Shown piece by piece: positions 1-4,756 of a DNA stretch of 7,898 nucleotides (positions are counted from its first letter, which is position 1; the number at the start of each line of letters is the position of its first letter). The stretch comes from Bacteroidota bacterium. Its GTDB lineage: Bacteria; Bacteroidota; Bacteroidia; Chitinophagales; Chitinophagaceae. The notes beneath the pieces were generated by a model. It worked only from the letters and a program-made list of their open reading frames with translations, was not told where the DNA came from and ran no database searches. The stretch is taken from positions 1-7,898 of the forward strand of contig JAGWTX010000091.1 in assembly GCA_028875955.1 (NCBI GenBank). Direction: 5' to 3'. The position numbers and the translations under genes were made by a program.

Positions 1-1
1 T

Positions 2-418
2 TGTATGGCTGCTTGTCCCTATTCCACCCGTGTATTTAACTGGCAGGAACCCGTACTGGAAGAAGCGGTTGCAGCCAAACCCTATTCCTGTGAAACCAGC
101 ATGCCGCAGAAAAAAGGGACGGTGAGTAAATGTGATTTCTGTCCGGATATGGCCCGTATGGGTAAATTACCCCACTGCGTTTCCGCCTGTCCGAATGGTG
201 TATTTGCCTTTGGAGATATGTATGAAGACTCAGTTACCAATGGTTCTGAAACCTTTCAGCTGAGCGAGCTGATCAAAAACAAGGGTGGTTATCGTTTAAT
301 GGAGGATCTGGGAACCAAACCCAGTGTTTACTACCTGCCTCCGGTAAACCGCAATTTTCCTTTCGAATCCGGATTGGAAAATGTAAATGAAGTAGACAAA
401 AAATATATCATTAAATAA
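2..418 (+). CDS. 4Fe-4S ferredoxin-type electron-transfer subunit (3' part, NrfC/PsrB/ActB-like)
   Basis: The gene is cut by the left window edge. The reading frame is open from base 2 (TGT, Cys), so the ATG at 5 is internal. The fragment begins in a CxxxCP element (Cys at 2-4, then MAACP). It then carries a second cluster-binding set, Cys43-x2-Cys46-x11-Cys58-x3-Cys62-Pro (residues counted from the ATG at 5), followed by FAFGD and, near residues 104-111, TKPSVYYL. This order is typical of the last two [4Fe-4S] sites of the iron-sulfur subunits of molybdopterin oxidoreductases. Such proteins pass electrons between a catalytic or haem subunit and a quinone-interacting membrane subunit. The NrfD-like gene 6 bp downstream fits that partnership. 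The fragment could be a separate ~200-residue subunit or the C-terminus of an ActB-like fusion; the window does not decide. Confidence 0.88.
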   Translation, partial: CMAACPYSTRVFNWQEPVLEEAVAAKPYSCETSMPQKKGTVSKCDFCPDMARMGKLPHCVSACPNGVFAFGDMYEDSVTNGSETFQLSELIKNKGGYRLMEDLGTKPSVYYLPPVNRNFPFESGLENVNEVDKKYIIK

Positions 419-424
419 CATACC

Positions 425-1744
425 GTGGAAAATTCAACCATTTCAAAAGAAGAACAAATTACCCGGGATCTTTTGCCTCAGAAATTTGGTAAAAGGGGTA
501 TGATCTGGACTGCTTCGCTGATTGTGATCGCGTTAATCGGGCTCTTTGCCTATTATCGTCAGTTGCGTTACGGACTGGTCGTTACGGGTATGCGGGATTA
601 TGTGTCCTGGGGTATTTATATTTCCAATTTCGTATTCTTTGTGGCCATAAGCCTGGTAGGTTCCCTGATTACCGCCGTATTCAGGCTTACGGATGTGCAT
701 TGGAGCACCCCGCTTACAAGGATTGCAGAGATCATTGCGGTTTCGGCAATCGTATTCGCTGCCCTGATCATTATTGTGGATATGGGACGTCCTGAAAGGT
801 TTATGAACCTGCTGATCTATGGAAGAATCCAGTCGCCCATCATGTGGGACGTTATTGTAATCACTACGTATTTTATCATCAGTATTTTTTTGTTGTATCT
901 GCCACTTTTGCCGGACCTCAAAATCCTGATCGGAAGGAAGGGGGAAGGCACGCAGAAATTTCAAAAGTTCTATCGTTTTCTGGGCTCATTCTGGAAAGGT
1001 CTTGCCATTCAGGAAAAGATCAATAACAAATCCGTTACAATTCTTTGTATCACCATTATACCGGTCGCCTTTAGCATCCACACGGTTACATCCTGGTTAT
1101 TCGCAACTACCTATCGACCCGGTTGGGACAGCACCAATTTCGGTGCCTACTTTATTTCAGGCGCATTTCTGGTTGGTGCCGGCGGTGTAGCAGTAGCCAT
1201 GTATGTTTTCAGAAAGGTGTACAAACTGGAAAAATATATTACCGAAATCCATTTTGATAAAATGGGTAAGATCGTGGTGATGCTGGCATTGTTATATCTC
1301 TATTTCAATGTAAACGAATACCTGGTACCCGCATTTAAAATGAAAAAACCCGAAGAGTCCCATTTGCAGGAACTGTTTACGGGAGAATTTGCCATCATGT
1401 TCTGGTTTGCCATCCTGGTGGGTATGCTATTACCTATTCTGATCCTGCTTTTTAAAGGAGGACGAAAACCTTTACCCATGTTTCTGGTAGGTGTCATGGT
1501 GGTGGTAGGTGCCTGGTTCAAAAGATATCTCATTGTAACGCCAACACTATTACATCCCTTCTTACCCATGTATAATGTACCCGAAAGCTATCACCATTAT
1601 TTTCCCAGCTGGGAAGAGTGGGCCATTGCCATGGGATCACTGGCCGGATGTCTCCTGGTAATCACATTTTTTGTAAGAGTATTCCCGATCATCCCTATTC
1701 ATGAAACCATAATTGAACAACATGAAACTGCTGAATCATTGTAA
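425..1744 (+). CDS. nrfD: NrfD/PsrC-family quinone-interacting integral membrane subunit
   Basis: This 439-residue protein is strongly hydrophobic, with about ten predicted helices near residues 27-44, 60-86, 99-119, 139-163, 203-226, 239-262, 279-301, 322-343, 350-371 and 397-422. That is the long 10-helix form seen in ActC, HmcC and DmsC-like proteins. Family-type motifs include GRPERF (121-126) after helix 3, SIHTVTSWLF (217-226), RPGWDSTNFGAYF (231-243) and RYLIVTP (367-373). In this family the subunit anchors the iron-sulfur partner and exchanges electrons with menaquinone or ubiquinone, with or without proton coupling. The start is GTG at 425, 6 bp after the iron-sulfur gene. The next in-frame start, ATG at 500, would remove a plausible cytoplasmic N-terminus and leave almost nothing before helix 1. 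No clear ribosome binding site is visible. The family symbol is given; the exact complex is unknown. Confidence 0.9.
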   Translation: MENSTISKEEQITRDLLPQKFGKRGMIWTASLIVIALIGLFAYYRQLRYGLVVTGMRDYVSWGIYISNFVFFVAISLVGSLITAVFRLTDVHWSTPLTRIAEIIAVSAIVFAALIIIVDMGRPERFMNLLIYGRIQSPIMWDVIVITTYFIISIFLLYLPLLPDLKILIGRKGEGTQKFQKFYRFLGSFWKGLAIQEKINNKSVTILCITIIPVAFSIHTVTSWLFATTYRPGWDSTNFGAYFISGAFLVGAGGVAVAMYVFRKVYKLEKYITEIHFDKMGKIVVMLALLYLYFNVNEYLVPAFKMKKPEESHLQELFTGEFAIMFWFAILVGMLLPILILLFKGGRKPLPMFLVGVMVVVGAWFKRYLIVTPTLLHPFLPMYNVPESYHHYFPSWEEWAIAMGSLAGCLLVITFFVRVFPIIPIHETIIEQHETAESL

Positions 1745-2606
1745 ATTATTTTTTGTTTTCCTGTTTGCACTAGGAACACTGGTTTCAACTGCACAGGATG
1801 CCAAGCCTTCCCTGTTACTGGATCTGGTCTACCATCAAAAGGATAATGTTTATCCCTTTGTAACCGTTTTTGCCAAATCAAAAGTGGATAGAAAATTCTT
1901 ACCCGTAGCCAATATCTCTGTTGCCATTTACCTTGGTCAGGCAACAGATGACGGATTAGTGGGTACGGTTCTAACAGATAAGGATGGCAGGGGAATGGTA
2001 ACCTTCCCGGTTAAACTCCAGAAGGTCTGGGACTCCCTTTCCAGTTTTCACCTGATAGCTACTACGTCAGCCACCAAGCAATATGAGTCGGTCACTGCTG
2101 AATCTGATATAACCAAGACGAAAATTTCCATCGATACCACCTGGGCCGATGGTGTTAGAAGTGTCGTGGTTTCTATCAAAGCCAAAAAAGGGAAGGACTG
2201 GGTTTCTGCGGGTGAAGTGGAAACCAAAGTGATTATCAAGCGAAGTGTGGGTAATCTTTCCGTAGGTGACGACGAAAACTATACCACAGATTCATCCGGT
2301 GTGGTAACCGCAGAGTTTAAAAAAACAACGATTCCCGGGGATGAAAAGGGTAACCTGACCCTTGTTGCCAAAACAGAAGAAAACGAAAAATATGGCAGTA
2401 TCACCATTGAGAAGACCCTGCCCTGGGGTGTACCCTTTGTATCCAATGATGATCATTTTAACCGAAGAACACTGTATGCCACCCGGGACAAGGCCCCGAT
2501 CTGGCTTATCTTTCTGGCAGGTTCGATCTTTGTGAGTGTTTGGTCTGTGCTGGTATACCTCGTATTTCAAATTATCAAAATCAGAAAAGCAGGTTTGAAT
2601 AGTTGA
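1722..2606 (+). CDS. Unrecognised exported protein with tandem beta-rich repeats and C-terminal membrane anchor
   Basis: I do not recognise this 294-residue protein. Its ATG at 1722 lies 23 bp inside the nrfD-like gene, which suggests translational coupling; a TTG at 1713 would add only three residues before MKLLNHCK. Residues 1-25 look like a signal peptide (LFFVFLFALGTLVSTAQ). The exported part holds two copies of a ~100-residue beta-rich module, about 29-130 and 133-232, each containing TDxxGxxxxxF, then a hydrophobic strand ending in A-x-T, then YxSxTxE (or YGSxTxE). Residues 259-284 form one transmembrane helix followed by a short positive tail (KIRK), placing the repeats in the periplasm. 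The position suggests an accessory or assembly subunit of the redox complex encoded just upstream. That role is inference, as no haem, metal or catalytic motif is visible. Confidence 0.82.
   Translation: MKLLNHCKLFFVFLFALGTLVSTAQDAKPSLLLDLVYHQKDNVYPFVTVFAKSKVDRKFLPVANISVAIYLGQATDDGLVGTVLTDKDGRGMVTFPVKLQKVWDSLSSFHLIATTSATKQYESVTAESDITKTKISIDTTWADGVRSVVVSIKAKKGKDWVSAGEVETKVIIKRSVGNLSVGDDENYTTDSSGVVTAEFKKTTIPGDEKGNLTLVAKTEENEKYGSITIEKTLPWGVPFVSNDDHFNRRTLYATRDKAPIWLIFLAGSIFVSVWSVLVYLVFQIIKIRKAGLNS
1806..2417 (+). repeat. Tandem duplicated ~100-residue domain within the exported protein
   Basis: Two consecutive segments of the exported protein (residues ~29-130 and ~133-232 from the ATG at 1722) align by eye along their length. 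Shared positions include TDKDGRG versus TDSSGVV, HLIATTS versus TLVAKTE, and YESVTAE versus YGSITIE. Spacing before the TDxxG motif is also similar, and alternating hydrophobic residues imply beta strands. The fold is probably an Ig-like or carboxypeptidase-regulatory-like sandwich, which is inferred only from the pattern. Confidence 0.65.
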
Positions 2607-2637
2607 TGACAAGTTTCGAGTGGTTTTTGGATATTTT

Positions 2638-2673
2638 GGTGGTTATGCCTGAGCAGCATGCCACCATTTTTTT
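2638..2673 (+). terminator. Rho-independent terminator of the iron-sulfur/NrfD operon
   Basis: GGTGG (2638-2642) pairs with CCACC (2661-2665), and ATGC (2645-2648) pairs with GCAT (2656-2659) around a 7-base loop. There is one bulge or wobble between the two helix parts. A run of seven T follows at 2667-2673. It lies 31 bp after the stop of the third operon gene. No matching A-tract on the left side suggests it acts only for the + strand. Confidence 0.75.
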
Positions 2674-2753
2674 GGGGCACTGCTTTCGTTCAACAGTCAG
2701 ATTCATTTGAATGCGGATCTGTAGTTATCTAAACTGATCATTCAATACTGCTG

Positions 2754-3233
2754 TTATGGATGGAACTGCTGGTTGGTAAAAGGAGGTGATTCCGGAATTT
2801 TTACAACATTGAATGCAAAATTCACCGCCTGGTGACAATGATTGCAGGTATTGGTTAAAAAAACAAAGCTGTTGGTGAATGCGGCCGTGTCTTTTTGTTC
2901 TATGGCCTGGTTGATCCTGTCCAGTGCCGGGTCCAGCATGGCTATCTTACCCGACTCAGACCGATCGGTTTCATATTCTTTTATGTCGTCCAGGCTTTCC
3001 ATGATCTCGTGTATTTCAAAATCTGCCAGTTTCCAGTTTTGATTTTTACCCGCAAACCAAAGTTTTGCATGATGCACCTGGATATTGCTCATGAATTCGC
3101 CGAAACCCGGTTTGTAAGACCGTGAAATTTGTTTTTCAAGTGAGTCCACTTTGTTTTGGAGTAGGGTTTCTTTTCCTGACTGGCAGGCAAATACAAATAA
3201 GCAAAAAAGCAGACCCGGCAGATACTTTTTCAT
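2754..3233 (-). CDS. Small haem-binding lipoprotein with C-terminal CxxCH (monohaem cytochrome c, possibly c'-like)
   Basis: This 159-residue protein starts MKKYLPGLLFCLFVFAC. Cys17 after FVFA is a plausible lipobox cysteine, giving a lipid-anchored periplasmic or outer-membrane protein. A short heptad-like stretch follows (about 23-37). The segment HHAKLWFAGKNQNW (54-67) and the C-terminal CNHCH (130-134) followed by QAVNF match a family pattern I recall from proteins annotated as hypothetical or cytochrome c. The CxxCH motif is the usual covalent haem c site with His134 as proximal ligand. A mostly helical chain with the haem site near the C-terminus resembles cytochrome c' four-helix bundles, which is inference. 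The gene lies downstream of ispH on the same strand after 128 bp and converges on the NrfD operon. Partner and physiological role are unknown. Confidence 0.8.
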   Translation of the reverse strand: MKKYLPGLLFCLFVFACQSGKETLLQNKVDSLEKQISRSYKPGFGEFMSNIQVHHAKLWFAGKNQNWKLADFEIHEIMESLDDIKEYETDRSESGKIAMLDPALDRINQAIEQKDTAAFTNSFVFLTNTCNHCHQAVNFAFNVVKIPESPPFTNQQFHP

Positions 3234-3260
3234 ACGATTCAGTTTACATGATACATCTCA

Positions 3261-3283
3261 GCAGGGCAATGGTCTGCCCCTGC
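3261..3283 (-). other. GC-rich hairpin in the leader of the haem lipoprotein gene
   Basis: GCAGGGCA (3261-3268) is complementary to TGCCCCTGC (3275-3283) with one bulged C, leaving a 6-base loop. This makes an 8-bp, mostly G-C stem ending 27 bp upstream of the lipoprotein start codon. No T-run follows on either strand, so it is unlikely to be a terminator. It could be an mRNA leader structure or a binding site. Confidence 0.5.
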
Positions 3284-3308
3284 ATCTTTGCGGCGGGTAT
3301 ATAAATGT

Positions 3309-3329
3309 ACAAAGGCTTTGTGAAAAGCC
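3309..3329 (-). terminator. Possible weak terminator after ispH
   Basis: GGCTTT (3314-3319) and AAAGCC (3324-3329) form a perfect 6-bp stem with a 4-base loop. Read on the - strand it lies 32 bp past the ispH stop and is followed by TTTGT, a short T-rich tail. The stem is short and only half G-C, so termination would be partial at best. Confidence 0.35.
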
Positions 3330-3361
3330 GTAGGAAGCTTTATGCAAAAAACTAACCGATA

Positions 3362-4600
3362 TCAGATCTGATTTGCCAGAAAGCTTTCAGTTATCCGGTC
3401 AATCTCTTCTTCAGATCCATAAAAACCGGCCAGTTTCCGGATCACTTTTTCCACGACAGCATCCGGGCAACTGGCGCCACTGGTTATCAGGATATCGATT
3501 GTAGATTTTGCGGGAAGATAGTTTTCCTGTGTAGACAGGTTTTTATCCTGCCAGTTGCGGGTTTCTATTTGGCGGGAGCTGATCAGCCTGTCAGCCGAAT
3601 CGATAAAATAGGTCGGAAGTTTATGTTCACAGAGCTCCACCAGGTGCGAGCTGTTACTGCTATTATACCCGCCGATGACGATGGCAAGGTCCGCAGGTGT
3701 TTCCAGCATGCTGATAACGGCTGTCTGGTTATCATTGGTGGCATAACAAAGGGTGTCACGGGTGTCCGCAAAACGTTCACTGATCGTATTTGCGTTCAAT
3801 TGGTAATGCCGGATAAAAACGTTTTTCAGGTAATCAGAAATGGCCTGGGTATCACTGGCCAGTTGGGTTGTCTGGTTGACAACACCGATCTTCTGCAAAT
3901 CCTTCCGGATGTCAAATCCTTCTGAGTAACGGCCTTTGAATTCACTATAAAATTGACCGGCCGGTTTTTCACCGGTAATGTATTTTGCCAGTTCAATGGT
4001 ATCTGCCATATCATTGACCACAACGGTTGGGGTGTGTTCGGATGTATGTGAAAAAGTTGCCCGGGTTTCTTCGTGTTTGGGTTTTCCATGAACGATGATG
4101 CTGTAGCCTTTTTCCGCGATCTGTTCACTGCGGTTCCAGACCTTTTCTACAAACGGACAGGTAGTATTGTATTGATTGGTCGGTATGCCTTTTTCGGTCA
4201 GGATCTTTTCAATCTCCAGCGTGGTGCCAAAGGCTGGAATGATCACAACATCCTCGGCCGTAATCTCATCAAAAGGGATCAGTTGCTTCCCATAGGTATC
4301 CTGCAGGAACCGGACTCCTTTTGCGGAAAGATCTGCATTAACCTGTGGGTTATGGATCATTTCACTGAGCAGGAATATTCGTTTACCCGGGTTCTCGTCA
4401 ATGGTATTGAATGCGATTTCGATCGCGTTTTCCACTCCGTAACAGAACCCGAAATGCCGGGCGAGAAAAATTCTCAGTGGACCCAGATCCAGAAGGGTGG
4501 GACTGAAATCTTTCTTTAACTTATCAGCTTCCTTTCGCTGCTTTTTGATGGCGCTGATCAGGGGGCTGCGGTAAATATTGGGAACATTGAATTGCCTCAT
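3362..4600 (-). CDS. ispH: 4-hydroxy-3-methylbut-2-enyl diphosphate reductase (IspH/LytB)
   Basis: IspH is a cytoplasmic [4Fe-4S] enzyme that reductively dehydroxylates HMBPP to IPP and DMAPP, the last step of the MEP isoprenoid pathway. The 412-residue protein carries the three expected cluster cysteines: Cys53 in GFCYGVENA, Cys148 in NTTCPFVEKVW and Cys285 in TLCYATNDNQ. Other active-site matches are His83 (EMIHNPQV), His176 and Glu178 (KHEET), NQTT (242-245), NSSNS (313-317) and SGAS (374-377). It is about 100 residues longer than E. coli IspH, with an N-terminal extension of roughly 40 residues (MRQFNVPNIYRSPL onward). Segment PAFGTT (122-127) and HGK-x2-HEET resemble the plant/cyanobacterial form, where the E. 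coli His74 position is not histidine. The ATG at 4600 is the first in-frame start, and the extension looks family-typical. It is divergent from the acylase gene. Confidence 0.95.
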   Translation of the reverse strand: MRQFNVPNIYRSPLISAIKKQRKEADKLKKDFSPTLLDLGPLRIFLARHFGFCYGVENAIEIAFNTIDENPGKRIFLLSEMIHNPQVNADLSAKGVRFLQDTYGKQLIPFDEITAEDVVIIPAFGTTLEIEKILTEKGIPTNQYNTTCPFVEKVWNRSEQIAEKGYSIIVHGKPKHEETRATFSHTSEHTPTVVVNDMADTIELAKYITGEKPAGQFYSEFKGRYSEGFDIRKDLQKIGVVNQTTQLASDTQAISDYLKNVFIRHYQLNANTISERFADTRDTLCYATNDNQTAVISMLETPADLAIVIGGYNSSNSSHLVELCEHKLPTYFIDSADRLISSRQIETRNWQDKNLSTQENYLPAKSTIDILITSGASCPDAVVEKVIRKLAGFYGSEEEIDRITESFLANQI

Positions 4601-4756
4601 AGGGTTGCAAAATTACGAAGTTCCGGTTATCAGGACGGATTAGCCGAAAAAGACCGGTTAGGTGATGCGGTAGAAGGGTGCGACGCAAGAAAAGCTGCCA
4701 ACTATTCTGTGGTTGGGGAAACAAAAATCTGTATTTTCAATACCTAAACGTTTGCT
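4601..4756. promoter_or_regulatory. Divergent intergenic region between ispH and the acylase gene
   Basis: These 156 bp must hold promoters for both flanking genes. Besides the TAATTTTG element for ispH, TATTTTCA at 4732-4739 is a partial match to a -7 box for the acylase gene, with TTGG at 4713-4716 upstream at a rather short spacing. A direct repeat CCGGTTA occurs at 4623-4629 and 4654-4660, 31 bp apart. No Shine-Dalgarno sequence precedes either start. No small gene is convincing here. Confidence 0.4.
4608..4615 (-). promoter_or_regulatory. Possible Bacteroidota -7 promoter element for ispH
   Basis: On the - strand this reads TAATTTTG, an exact match to the TAnnTTTG -7 consensus described for Bacteroidota. 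It ends 7 bp before the ispH ATG. No convincing -33 TTG/TTTG box is visible at the usual spacing. If used, the transcript would start at or next to the start codon. Confidence 0.4.

Noticed and set aside
533..964. 143-residue open frame on the - strand inside the nrfD-like gene
   Set aside because: It is antisense to a clear membrane protein gene, has a polar unpatterned composition with no recognisable motif, and is best explained as a shadow frame.
1713..1721. TTG at 1713 as the start of the exported protein
   Set aside because: The ATG three codons later gives a standard signal peptide n-region, and ATG is preferred over TTG.
425..2606. Assignment as canonical alternative complex III (actC plus actD)
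   Set aside because: The gene after the NrfD homologue is not the DUF3341-like ActD but an exported beta-repeat protein, so a specific act name is not justified without upstream sequence.
2674..2753. Terminator for the haem lipoprotein gene on the - strand
   Set aside because: No stem followed by a T-run on the - strand could be found in this 80-bp stretch.
2842..3333. Several 60-76 residue + strand frames opposite the haem lipoprotein and its leader
   Set aside because: They overlap each other and the lipoprotein gene, with no motif or start context in favour.
4073..4519. 148-residue open frame on the + strand opposite ispH
   Set aside because: It lies fully antisense to conserved IspH motifs and shows no family pattern of its own.
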